A stretch of DNA of 64,000 nt from Austwickia sp. TVS 96-490-7B (GTDB taxonomy: Bacteria > Actinomycetota > Actinomycetes > Actinomycetales > Dermatophilaceae), in assembly GCF_019331795.1 (NCBI RefSeq), contig NZ_JAHPZL010000003.1, positions 49,930-113,929 on the forward strand, written 5' to 3'. Shown in pieces: positions 1 through 8,383 of the stretch. The notes beneath the pieces are model-generated. The model ran no database searches and was not told where the DNA came from. It was given only the letters and a program-made list of their open reading frames with translations. Made by a program: the position numbers and the translations under genes. The number at the start of each line of letters is the position of its first letter. Positions within the stretch are counted from its first letter, which is position 1.

Positions 1-1030
1 GGTTGTGATCACCGGGCAAGGCGGACCGCAAGTGCATGGTGTCCTCCGGCCCCACCAGGTCAAACAGATCCGGGTCCTGCTCGCCTCCGGTGGGCACTAC
101 CCGCCATTGGGCCGGGCCGGCCGCGTCCGGTCGGGTAGCAACGGTCCAGGCTGGGATGGTGGTCTCGTGGGCCAGACGAGCGCCCCACTCGTCATCGACG
201 CAGATCACCCCGCGCGCCGCCCGTTCCGGAGTGAACAGGGACGCTTTAGCAGCGAAGTAGTCCTCCATCGTGGGGTGGAAGTCCAAATGGTCCTGGGACA
301 GGTTGGTGAACACTGCCACGTCAAACCGGGCACCATCGACCCGGTGCATGGCGAGCGCGTGGCTGGAGACCTCCATGGTGCACAGGTCGCACCGGTCTTC
401 GCGCATCGCAGCGAAAAGGGCGTGGAGGTCGCAGGATTCGGGAGTGGTGCGCACCGAGGTGACGCTGTGGTCGCCGATCCGGGTTTCGATGGTGCCGATC
501 AGGCCGGTACGTCGGCTCAACGCATGCGCTGCCGCGTCCACGATGTAAGCAGTTGTCGTCTTGCCATTGGTGCCGGTGATCCCGATCAATGAGATGGCTT
601 CGGCAGGTTCGCCGTAGATCTTCGCGGAAACTGTCCCCAACACCGCCCGCGGGTCCGCGACGACAATCCGGGCCAATTCCACCCCGGCGTGATCGAGAAG
701 ATCGGCGCCAGCCTGGTCTGTCAGCACGGCCACCGCACCGGCATGAGCAGCTGCGGAGGCGAAGGATGCACCATGAGCGTGTTGACCTGGCAGGGCTGCA
801 TACAGGTCACCTGGGCGCACCTGGCGGCTGTCCAGGCACACCCCGTGCACCAGCACCGGTGTCTCCGGTGCCTGATCCGGGTCGGGGCAGCAATCTTCTG
901 CCCCGAGAGCGGAACCCGGGGCCTCGGGGGAAGTTTTAACGGAAGGCCAAAGCACGGTGCCACCGGCCCAGGTCGCGATATCGACGAGGGAACAGGACGG
1001 CGGCACCTGCGGACGAAGCGCGCTGATCAC
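1..1030 (-). CDS. murE: UDP-N-acetylmuramyl-tripeptide synthetase MurE (5' part)
   Basis: This is the N-terminal part of the cytoplasmic Mur ligase that adds the third amino acid to UDP-MurNAc-L-Ala-D-Glu during peptidoglycan precursor synthesis. The reading frame starts with GTG at 1030 and stays open to the window edge, about 343 codons. A substrate-loop motif DSRQVRPGDLYAALPG lies near residues 67-82, and the ATP-binding loop GITGTNGKTTT near 150-160, both typical of Mur ligases. The gene starts 9 bases after the ftsI stop, in the usual dcw order. The ligase C-terminal region, which decides between diaminopimelate and lysine, is outside the window. Confidence 0.93.
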   Translation of the reverse strand, partial: MISALRPQVPPSCSLVDIATWAGGTVLWPSVKTSPEAPGSALGAEDCCPDPDQAPETPVLVHGVCLDSRQVRPGDLYAALPGQHAHGASFASAAAHAGAVAVLTDQAGADLLDHAGVELARIVVADPRAVLGTVSAKIYGEPAEAISLIGITGTNGKTTTAYIVDAAAHALSRRTGLIGTIETRIGDHSVTSVRTTPESCDLHALFAAMREDRCDLCTMEVSSHALAMHRVDGARFDVAVFTNLSQDHLDFHPTMEDYFAAKASLFTPERAARGVICVDDEWGARLAHETTIPAWTVATRPDAAGPAQWRVVPTGGEQDPDLFDLVGPEDTMHLRSALPGDHN

Positions 1031-1039
1031 CGCACGAAC

Positions 1040-3049
1040 CTACCGCGTCTGGTTCTTTGAGGCCTGCGGCCCCCAATAGTTGGGGAACGGCTCAGCGGTC
1101 GCCCCGGTGGGTGGCACCCGCATCTTTTGCAGCGCATAGGTCATGATCCGCTTGAACGTCGGCGCCGTATCTGAGCCAGCGCCTTCGCCATTGGGCAACC
1201 GGAGGAAGACTCCACAGATGAGCTCCGGGTTGTCTGCGGGGGCGATCCCAATGAAGGAGGCCACGACTCCCTTATATCCGCCTTTGACGGGAATGTCAGC
1301 GGTGCCGGTTTTGCCCGCGATGCGGTATCCGGGGATCTCCGCCCCCACCGCGGTGCCACCCTCGGTGGTCACGTTTTCCATCATCTTGAGCAATGTGGTC
1401 GAGGTCTCCGGCTTCAACGCCCGAGTCCCAGGTGGCGTGGGTGTCGAGGCGAAGGTCCCGTCTGCGCCAGTCATGCCAGCTACGAGCGTCGGGGGAATTC
1501 GCATCCCCCCGTTGGCCACTGCCTGGAAGACTCCGACCGCTTGGACAGCGGTGGTCGAGATGCCCTGGCCGTACATGACGGTGTAGCGCTGGGAGCCACT
1601 CATCCGATCGGGTCGGGCGATGATTCCGGGGCTTTCTCCGGGGAAGTTTGCTGCGGAGACATCACCCATTCCAAAGTTACGTTGGGCCTGGTATAGCACC
1701 TGGGGGGAGAGCTTCTCCGCGATCATTGAGGTGCCGATGTTGGAGGACACTGCCAGGATGCCTGTCGTGGTGAGGTTCAGCTCACCATGCGGATGTGCGT
1801 CATGAATGGTGAAGTCCACCTGAGGTCTGGCCAGCGCGCCCGGAACGACGTATTGGGTGGTCGGTGAGGTCACTCCGTGATCCAAGGATGTGCCGATCGA
1901 CATGACCTTGGCCGTTGAACCCGGCTCGAAGGTGTCCTGGAAGGGCAGCGCACCCATCACCCCGCCAGCACCGATGTTCGTCGGGTCGAATGAGGGGTAT
2001 TGCGCGGCGGCTTTGAGTCGCCCCTTCTTGTCCATGACCACGACATAGCCCGACTCCGCTTTGGACTCTTTCACCTGCGCTGCGACCGCGTTGTACGCAT
2101 ACCATTGCAGATCAGAGTCAATGGTTAAGCGGACATTGCGACCGGGGACAGCTGGCAGCACTTGCCGGTCGGTCATCGGGATCTCTTGGCCGGTGGCGGC
2201 GTACTCCGCGGTCAATGCCCCGGGGGTGCCGCTGAGTTGCTTGTTGAACAACAATTCGAGCCCACCGCCACTGCCGTCCTGCGCACCACCATTTGATCCG
2301 ACCCATCCGACCAGCGGAGCCATTGCTGGACCTGCGGGATAAGTGCGCTGTTGGGCAGTCTCTGATGTCACACCAGGCAGCTCTTTTTCGGCGACCTTGC
2401 GCCACTGCAGCGGCTCCAGCCCCTTTTTGATCACCCGATAGCAGTCAGCGTCATTTTTAGGTGTCATCGCCGTCACGAGTTCTGGCACGGGGACACCCAG
2501 CAACGGCGACAGCTGTTGTGCGACGCCTTCGACGCCCCCCGGTCCGTCCTTCCTGGTGTAGTCCTTGACGAGCTTGGGACAGGCCACCACGGTGCGCCGC
2601 TCGACGCTGGCGGCGATCACCACGCCAGCGTCGTCAGTGATCTGACCACGCACCGCTGGCAACGTTTTGGTGCCTTGCCGCAAATCTTTCGCTTTATGGG
2701 AGATGCTGTCGGCTTGGAGCCCTTGCAGCTGGACCAGCTGACCCGCAAAAACTGTGAAGATCGCGATGGTGATCAAAAACAGTGTTCGAGCCCGTCGGCG
2801 TGAATTCCGTAGACCCGGTGTGACTCCGGCTTTGAGTTGAGCCGATGCACCCGCCATATACCGCCGCCCGCGGCCGCTCGTCCCCGCGCGATGGGCGGTC
2901 ACCCCGTCCGCGGACCTGACTGGACGGGACACGGGGCGACTCGGCCGGACTGACGGACCGTGCGGAGTCGCAGAAGGGCCCCGCGAAGCGGACTGCCTAG
3001 ATTCCGCAGAGGGGGCGTTGTTCCCTGGGGGACGTTTATCGGTGGGCAT
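1040..3049 (-). CDS. ftsI: Division-type penicillin-binding protein (FtsI/PBP2-like transpeptidase)
   Basis: This 669-residue class B penicillin-binding protein should cross-link septal peptidoglycan outside the membrane. A Pro/Ser/Arg-rich cytoplasmic tail of about 85 residues precedes one membrane anchor (about 88-108), followed by a dimerisation region and the transpeptidase domain. The three active-site motifs are present: STAK near 377, SSN near 433 and KTGT near 579. The ATG start lies 3 bases after the ftsL stop, so the two are probably translated together. The long basic N-terminus is common in actinobacterial FtsI. Confidence 0.93.
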   Translation of the reverse strand: MPTDKRPPGNNAPSAESRQSASRGPSATPHGPSVRPSRPVSRPVRSADGVTAHRAGTSGRGRRYMAGASAQLKAGVTPGLRNSRRRARTLFLITIAIFTVFAGQLVQLQGLQADSISHKAKDLRQGTKTLPAVRGQITDDAGVVIAASVERRTVVACPKLVKDYTRKDGPGGVEGVAQQLSPLLGVPVPELVTAMTPKNDADCYRVIKKGLEPLQWRKVAEKELPGVTSETAQQRTYPAGPAMAPLVGWVGSNGGAQDGSGGGLELLFNKQLSGTPGALTAEYAATGQEIPMTDRQVLPAVPGRNVRLTIDSDLQWYAYNAVAAQVKESKAESGYVVVMDKKGRLKAAAQYPSFDPTNIGAGGVMGALPFQDTFEPGSTAKVMSIGTSLDHGVTSPTTQYVVPGALARPQVDFTIHDAHPHGELNLTTTGILAVSSNIGTSMIAEKLSPQVLYQAQRNFGMGDVSAANFPGESPGIIARPDRMSGSQRYTVMYGQGISTTAVQAVGVFQAVANGGMRIPPTLVAGMTGADGTFASTPTPPGTRALKPETSTTLLKMMENVTTEGGTAVGAEIPGYRIAGKTGTADIPVKGGYKGVVASFIGIAPADNPELICGVFLRLPNGEGAGSDTAPTFKRIMTYALQKMRVPPTGATAEPFPNYWGPQASKNQTR

Positions 3050-3052
3050 AGG

Positions 3053-3586
3053 TCACCGCTGAGGAGCGCTGTCGGCCGGAGCGGACGGTGAACGCTGCGG
3101 GTTCGCCCCCGGGGACGGCACACTCTGGGTGTCAGTAGCCGCCCCGGTGTCGTCCACGACCCGAATCGGCTTCGACGGGGCGCCGGTCGCTGGCACCCCC
3201 TTGACCTTGCCGGTGTCGAGGTCGAGGAAGATGACCGACGAGCCGGGGACCATCCCCATCTTTCCGGCTTCTCGGGCCAGACGGGCCGGAGAGGACGCTG
3301 CGTCCAGTTCTTCACGCAGTTGCGCCTCCCGGTCTGTGATCAGAGCGGATTCCTTCTGCAATCGGTCGATCTCGTAGGAGCCCTGGGACAGGAACATGTT
3401 GAGCAGCAGCACCCCCAACAGGCCAGCGGTCAACGCAAACGAGCAAATCAGCAAGAACGGAAAGTTGCTGCGTTGTGTCGCCAACGGCGGGACCAAACGC
3501 AGCCGAGGCCGTGGAGTCGGCACAGGTTGACGTGGCATTGGCGCCGTTCGGCGTGCTCCCACGCGCGCGGCAGCGTTCTGACTCAT
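3053..3586 (-). CDS. ftsL: FtsL-like septum protein
   Basis: This 177-residue bitopic membrane protein sits between rsmH and ftsI, the normal ftsL position. It has a basic, Pro-rich cytoplasmic tail, one hydrophobic segment at about 47-67, and then a heptad-like stretch (about 75-105) suggesting a coiled coil. The C-terminal part is Pro/Ala/Ser-rich and of low complexity. FtsL links the divisome subcomplexes with FtsB and FtsQ in the periplasmic-side space. Primary sequence conservation is weak in this family, so position and topology carry most of the call. Its ATG overlaps the rsmH stop (ATGA). Confidence 0.82.
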   Translation of the reverse strand: MSQNAAARVGARRTAPMPRQPVPTPRPRLRLVPPLATQRSNFPFLLICSFALTAGLLGVLLLNMFLSQGSYEIDRLQKESALITDREAQLREELDAASSPARLAREAGKMGMVPGSSVIFLDLDTGKVKGVPATGAPSKPIRVVDDTGAATDTQSVPSPGANPQRSPSAPADSAPQR

Positions 3587-4629
3587 CGGGATCGTCCTTT
3601 ACGTCCTCGGTTCCGGTGGGCGGCGCTGCCGCCGGAACGTCCGATGGGTGAGGTGGGTCGGCGACCCGGTGGGGTCGGTGCGATGCGCTGCACGACCCGA
3701 AGCTTGGCTGAGGCGGCACGCGAATTGTCCAGGATCTCCTGGTCATCCGGGGCTTCCGCGCCCCTGGTGAGGGCGTGCAGATAGGGCGCGTGCTCGGGGA
3801 GTTCTACAGGCAGGTCCGGTGGCGCGGAACTGCTCGTTCCCGCTGCAAAGACCTGCTTGACCATCCTGTCCTCCAAGGAGTGGTAGGACAGCACTGCCAC
3901 CCGTCCGCCAGTAGCGCACACTTCCACTGCAGCCGGCAACGCTGCAGCGAGAGAGTCAAGTTCCCCGTTGACTTCGATCCGCAACGCCTGGAAGGTGCGC
4001 TTCGCGGGGTGTCCGCCAGTGCGTCGTGACGCGGCAGGAATCACTCGGTGCAATAACTCCACCAGTCGTGCTGACTGGGTGAACGGCTCACGCTGGCGTT
4101 CGGCAGCCACAGCTTTAGCGATCTTCAACGCCCAACGCTCTTCGCCGTACGTCGACAAGATCCTGGCCAGGTCAGCGACGTCGTAGGTGTTGAGTACGTC
4201 AGCGGCGGTGAAGGGCAGATCCGTGTCCATCCGCATGTCTAAAGGTGCGTCGACACGGTAGGCAAAGCCGCGATCAGCTTCGTCGAGCTGCAGTGACGAC
4301 ACGCCGAGGTCAAGCAGGACGCCCTGCACTCCAGTCAGGCCAGCGTCGGCAACAACCTCGTCGATCTGGTCGTACCGAGCCCGTACCGGTAGGAATCGGT
4401 CGCCGTACGGGGCCAACCGTTGCGCGGCGAGCGCCAACGCGTGTGGGTCACGGTCGATACCAATGACGCGGGCGTGAGGGCAGGTCTGCAGGATCGCCTC
4501 GGCATGTCCCCCCATGCCGAGGGTGCCGTCGACGTACACCGACCCTGGGATGGTGAGCGCGGGGGCGAGCAGGTGGACGATCCGGTCACGCATGACCGGG
4601 AGGTGCCGTTGGGCGGCAGGAATGTCCAT
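3583..4629 (-). CDS. rsmH: 16S rRNA (cytosine(1402)-N4)-methyltransferase RsmH
   Basis: This 348-residue SAM-dependent methyltransferase (MraW) modifies C1402 of 16S rRNA in the ribosomal P site. The N-terminus carries [10 protein letters not shown] and the SAM-binding glycine motif [14 protein letters not shown]. The motif [20 protein letters not shown], at about 105-125, is characteristic of the family. The C-terminal 40 residues are basic and rich in Arg/Gly/Ser. The ATG at 4629 has a clear AAGGAG ribosome binding site. The gene is separated from mraZ by 250 bases in which I see no gene. Confidence 0.96.
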   Translation of the reverse strand: MDIPAAQRHLPVMRDRIVHLLAPALTIPGSVYVDGTLGMGGHAEAILQTCPHARVIGIDRDPHALALAAQRLAPYGDRFLPVRARYDQIDEVVADAGLTGVQGVLLDLGVSSLQLDEADRGFAYRVDAPLDMRMDTDLPFTAADVLNTYDVADLARILSTYGEERWALKIAKAVAAERQREPFTQSARLVELLHRVIPAASRRTGGHPAKRTFQALRIEVNGELDSLAAALPAAVEVCATGGRVAVLSYHSLEDRMVKQVFAAGTSSSAPPDLPVELPEHAPYLHALTRGAEAPDDQEILDNSRAASAKLRVVQRIAPTPPGRRPTSPIGRSGGSAAHRNRGRKGRSR

Positions 4630-4879
4630 GCTGCTCCTTTCAGGGTCGGGATGGGGCGCTCGATGGTAGACGAATCAGCTGCTGATGAAATGTGCGGGGT
4701 CTCCCGAGTGGGGTGACGGTGACATGTCGGTGAATCACAGCAGGGCCCTGGCGTCCGGTCCCTCGCCGCTTCACCGGCCCGAAATCGGGGAAGTATCCCG
4801 GGACGGTAATGCGGAAGGGGACCGCACGGCAGGGCCCGCTTCGTCGCGGCGCCGCCCGCGGCGTGATGTCGTGCGTAGG

Positions 4880-5311
4880 TCACAGCAGGCCGGGGACCAC
4901 CTCCTCGGCCTGGTCGGCAAAGGCCTGCTCGGTCCCGGCGAGATAGTGATCCCAGGCGGTGGCATCCCACACTTCGACCCGGCTACCTGCTCCGATGACT
5001 GTCACGTCACGGGACAGTCCGGCGTACTCACGCAATGCGGCGGGAATGGTGACCCGACCTTGTTTGTCTGGAATCTCGTCCGAGGCTCCGGACAGGAAGA
5101 CCCGTAGATAGTCGCGAACCACCTTGCTGGTGACCGGCGCGGCACGCAGGTCATCAGTGATCCGGACGAATTCGTCCATGGGGAAGACGTAGAGGCATCG
5201 TTCCTGCCCTCGTGTCATCACGAGACCTGGGGCCAGCCGTTCACGGAACTTCGCCGGAAGGATCAAGCGGCCTTTGTCGTCGAGGCGAGGCGTGTGAGTA
5301 CCCAGGAACAC
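4880..5311 (-). CDS. mraZ: Transcriptional regulator MraZ
   Basis: MraZ is a double AbrB-like DNA-binding protein that controls the division cluster, itself included. The frame can be extended upstream to 5443, but the family begins at [19 protein letters not shown] at 5311 is preceded by an AAGGAGGT ribosome binding site at correct distance and gives 143 residues, the usual MraZ length. I therefore place the start there. The two repeats are visible as [14 protein letters not shown] near 10-23 and [15 protein letters not shown] near 82-96. Confidence 0.95.
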   Translation of the reverse strand: MFLGTHTPRLDDKGRLILPAKFRERLAPGLVMTRGQERCLYVFPMDEFVRITDDLRAAPVTSKVVRDYLRVFLSGASDEIPDKQGRVTIPAALREYAGLSRDVTVIGAGSRVEVWDATAWDHYLAGTEQAFADQAEEVVPGLL

Positions 5312-5370
5312 TCGGCACTCACCTCCTTGGATTAGATCCACAGTGGCGGTGGAGACCCTCGGCTCTCCCG

Positions 5371-5406
5371 ACGCCTCCACGATACTCCACTTTCCTCCAC
5401 CGTCAA
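5371..5406 (-). promoter_or_regulatory. Putative mraZ promoter with three phased GTGGAG boxes (MraZ operator)
   Basis: On the minus strand a TTGACG (5406-5401) and a TATCGT (5384-5379), spaced by 16 bases, resemble a housekeeping promoter. Three copies of GTGGAG lie exactly 10 bases apart (5400-5395, 5390-5385, 5380-5375), overlapping the spacer and running to the -10 element. E. coli MraZ is known to bind three repeats with 10-base spacing upstream of its own gene. Autoregulation here is an inference from that arrangement. Confidence 0.6.
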
Positions 5407-5460
5407 CGATGTGGCGCCCCTGAAATCCGCGTTGTTCTGTCAAAACTGCAGGCCAAAAGG

Positions 5461-5476
5461 GTGGAGGAGAGTGGGG
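5461..5476 (+). promoter_or_regulatory. Second, oppositely oriented box pair (GTGGAG / GTGGGG)
   Basis: GTGGAG at 5461 and GTGGGG at 5471 repeat at the same 10-base spacing as the mraZ boxes but face the divergent MoxR operon. A contiguous GTGGCG-GTGGAG pair also lies at 5343-5354 in the mraZ leader. The remainder of the 324-base mraZ-moxR intergenic region shows no gene, and I could not identify a clear promoter for the MoxR gene. The pair could be a weaker MraZ target or chance. Confidence 0.3.
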
Positions 5477-5635
5477 GTGTCGCGCGTCGCACGATCAGAG
5501 CAGACCATCGGTGGCCCCAGTCGTCACACCTGCTACCCAGGCCTCAGACACCCCGGTGACGACCGGCGCCGACCAGGACGCATCGTTCCGAGCGGATCTG
5601 GGGGAAGATGACTTCACGTCAGTCGAGGAGGTTTC

Positions 5636-6697
5636 GTGGAGCGCACCCAGTACTCCCCCGTCCACCAGGGCAGATCCGACATCTCGCCGCAGCCCCGCCG
5701 CGAGCGCCCTGGGACGACCCCATCGACGACGCAGCCACCCCCTCAGTCCACGCTCACCATCGAAGAGGTCGCGGCGCTGGCTGGCGACATTCACCGCACT
5801 ATCAGCACCGTGGTGGAGGGCAAGGACGACATCGTCACTACCGCGTTGACCGTGCTCCTCGCCGGTGGTCATCTGCTCCTTGAGGACGTTCCCGGGGTGG
5901 GCAAGACCACATTGGCGAAGGCGCTGGCGGCAGCAGTGGACTGCACGATGAGCCGGATCCAGTTCACCCCCGATCTGTTGCCCTCGGATATCACCGGGGT
6001 CAACATCTTCAACACCTCACTGCATCGGTTCGACTTCCGTCCTGGGGCGATCTTCGCCAATGTGGTGGTCTGTGACGAGATCAACCGAGCCTCACCGAAG
6101 ACTCAGTCCGCCGTCCTGGAATGCATGGAAGAGGGCCAGGTGAGCGTGGATGGGACGACGTATGCGTTGTCGCCGCCGTTCCTCGTCGTAGCGACCCAGA
6201 ACCCGTTGGAGATGGAAGGCACGTATCCGCTCCCTGAAGCGCAGCGGGACCGGTTCATGGCACGACTGTCGATGGGGTATCCCTCGCGCAGCGCCGAATT
6301 AGAGATGTTGGACGTTCATGGCAAGGCTTCTCCTTTGGAGGGGTTGCGAGCAGTGGCTACGGCGGCGCGGGTCCAAGCAGCGGTGGAAACCGCCCGGATG
6401 GTGCATGCCAGCCAGGCGTTGAAGGAGTACGTCGTGGATTTGGTCACGGCGACACGAGAGGACCCCGGCCTTCGCCTGGGTGCATCTCCCCGGGCGGCAT
6501 TGCATCTGCTGCGGGCGGCCCGGGCCCGGGCTGCCATCTCCAATCGTGGCCACGTCATCCCAGACGACGTCCAGGCGTTGTTTGCCCCGGTGGTGGAGCA
6601 TCGGATCTTGCTGTCCGGGCAGGCTCAACTGGCTGGACGTGGCCCCGGTGACGTCCTCGCTGACCTGTTGGCCCGGGTACCCGTGCGCGGTGTCTGA
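5636..6697 (+). CDS. MoxR-family AAA+ ATPase
   Basis: This 353-residue AAA+ ATPase of the MoxR group is thought to act as a chaperone-like remodelling factor for the products of neighbouring genes. Walker A is at about 84-91 (DVPGVGKT) and Walker B is VVVCDEINRA at about 147-156. The GTG start at 5636 follows a GAGGAGG ribosome binding site at 5625-5631. The first 40 residues are Pro/Arg-rich and probably disordered. It heads a MoxR-DUF58-transglutaminase operon, a widespread association whose substrate is not known. Confidence 0.9.
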   Translation: MERTQYSPVHQGRSDISPQPRRERPGTTPSTTQPPPQSTLTIEEVAALAGDIHRTISTVVEGKDDIVTTALTVLLAGGHLLLEDVPGVGKTTLAKALAAAVDCTMSRIQFTPDLLPSDITGVNIFNTSLHRFDFRPGAIFANVVVCDEINRASPKTQSAVLECMEEGQVSVDGTTYALSPPFLVVATQNPLEMEGTYPLPEAQRDRFMARLSMGYPSRSAELEMLDVHGKASPLEGLRAVATAARVQAAVETARMVHASQALKEYVVDLVTATREDPGLRLGASPRAALHLLRAARARAAISNRGHVIPDDVQALFAPVVEHRILLSGQAQLAGRGPGDVLADLLARVPVRGV

Positions 6698-6709
6698 GGG
6701 GCACCGTCA

Positions 6710-8383
6710 ATGAGTGCGAGACGCCCCGCTCGAGGCGGTGGCCGACCTGTGGCGTCGCCATCGGCTCCATCCCCGTCCACGCGTAGTGCTGACGCTGGCG
6801 CGTCCGGGACCGGCCCAGGCACCACTGCGGGTGGTGATCCGAGCCGGACCTCCTCTGAACGGTGGGCTCGGGAACTACGTTCGTTGGGGGTGCGGGTTCG
6901 ACGGCGCGGGTTGCGAGAGTTACGCCGACGTACTCGGGGGCTGACCGATCGAGGACGGGCCGTGACCATCGGCGGTGTCCTGCTGGCAGTGGGTGGGGTG
7001 CTGCTGGGATTCCCTGATCTGATCCGTATTGGTCTGGGGTGCGTCGCCATGACGTCGCTGGCGTTGGTGGTGGCGACTCGCCGTCGGCCCCGACTGCAGG
7101 TCCGACGCGCGCTGTCTCCCGCGCCGCTGATCAGCGGTCAGCCAGGTCGGGTGGAGGTGACCTTGAGCAATGCCGGGCCGAGGTCCAGTGACCCGGTGGC
7201 TGCTGCCGAGCAGGTCTCCACATGGTTGGGGACGACGACCCGACTGGTGCTGCCGCGGATTTCTGCTGGTGGACGCACCACCGTGGATTATGAGGTGTGT
7301 CCGCGCCGTCGAGGCCGGCATCGGGCCGGACCGTTGACGTTAATCGCTCGTGACCCGCTGGGATTAACCCATCGCACCGTGATCATCGGTGATTGTCTGG
7401 AAGTCCTGGTTTTGCCGTCGGTGCACGATTTGACCGGCAACGACCCGGCAGGGCGCGGTTTGGGGCATGAAGGTGAGGCGCCCTCCACAGTGCTCTCCGG
7501 GTCGGAGCGGGATGTGTCAGTGCGGGAATACCGTCAAGGCGATGACCTGCGACGGGTCCATTGGGGGGTGACAGCTCACCGCGGCCGATTGATGGTGCGG
7601 CATGAGGCCCAGCCGAGGTTACGACGTGCAGTCCTGGTTTTTGACGCCTCACCTCGCAGTTGGGGTGTCCCACATGGCGGTGATGCCGGTTCTGGTTTTG
7701 AATGGGCGGTTGAAGCGGTGGCTTCAGTGGCCGCACACCTGGCCAAACTGGACTTTTCGTTGCATTTGCTGATGGTGGGAGCCCGCCCCAGCGGGTCAAC
7801 TCGGATTGCTGACCCAGCGCGGGCCCTCGCTTTGCCGGATCTGTTGGCCTGTCTAGCTGACGTGGAACCAGCTGACGGGATTTCTCCTGCCGGGAAAAGG
7901 ATTCATGGGACAGGGATGCCAGATGGTGGTCGGCCTGGTTGGTCTCCCCCGGATTTAGCTGATGCCTCTGTTGCTGCAACGGCCCGGGATGTCGCTGGCG
8001 CCGGTGGGATGGTCATTCTGGTCACTGGCGATGGCATGACCGATCAGGAGGACGAGACGGTTGTCGCGGCCGACCGTTTCGGGATTTTGCGCACCGGCCT
8101 GACTGGGATGGCCATGGTCGTGGACACGGCGTCCTTCGGCCGGGTGGATCGCAGCGTCCGCGACTGGTGGGTCCCGGGATCAGCGGACTCCCTCACCGCA
8201 GACCCACAGGTCGGAGCCGGCACCGCAGGGGCTCAGCGCTCCCGCAGACTGTGTGCCTATGCTCGCTCGGGTGGATGGCGTGCCGTCAATGTCATCCCGT
8301 CGATGACACCCGCGTTGGCCTGGTCGCGGCTGTTGCGCGGTTCACCGGGTCAGGACAACAGCCTGCCGGAGGTGTATCGATGA
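6710..8383 (+). CDS. DUF58-domain membrane protein
   Basis: This 557-residue protein has a low-complexity N-terminus, then a basic segment and two closely spaced membrane helices at about 85-125. A beta-rich region follows, then the DUF58 signature VREYRQGDDLRRVHWGVTAH near 270-290. DUF58 is related to von Willebrand factor A domains. It lies 12 bases after the MoxR gene and overlaps the next gene by ATGA, so translation is likely coupled. Its role is unknown; the trio is usually discussed in envelope or stress contexts. Confidence 0.85.
   Translation: MSARRPARGGGRPVASPSAPSPSTRSADAGASGTGPGTTAGGDPSRTSSERWARELRSLGVRVRRRGLRELRRRTRGLTDRGRAVTIGGVLLAVGGVLLGFPDLIRIGLGCVAMTSLALVVATRRRPRLQVRRALSPAPLISGQPGRVEVTLSNAGPRSSDPVAAAEQVSTWLGTTTRLVLPRISAGGRTTVDYEVCPRRRGRHRAGPLTLIARDPLGLTHRTVIIGDCLEVLVLPSVHDLTGNDPAGRGLGHEGEAPSTVLSGSERDVSVREYRQGDDLRRVHWGVTAHRGRLMVRHEAQPRLRRAVLVFDASPRSWGVPHGGDAGSGFEWAVEAVASVAAHLAKLDFSLHLLMVGARPSGSTRIADPARALALPDLLACLADVEPADGISPAGKRIHGTGMPDGGRPGWSPPDLADASVAATARDVAGAGGMVILVTGDGMTDQEDETVVAADRFGILRTGLTGMAMVVDTASFGRVDRSVRDWWVPGSADSLTADPQVGAGTAGAQRSRRLCAYARSGGWRAVNVIPSMTPALAWSRLLRGSPGQDNSLPEVYR

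Noticed and set aside
5438..5443. TTGACA on the minus strand upstream of mraZ
   Set aside because: No acceptable -10 lies 16-18 bases downstream; the TTGACG at 5406-5401 with TATCGT is a better promoter and coincides with the box array.
8167..8379. Upstream extension of the transglutaminase frame
   Set aside because: It would lie inside the DUF58 gene; the ATGA overlap at 8380 with a GGAGG site is the natural start.
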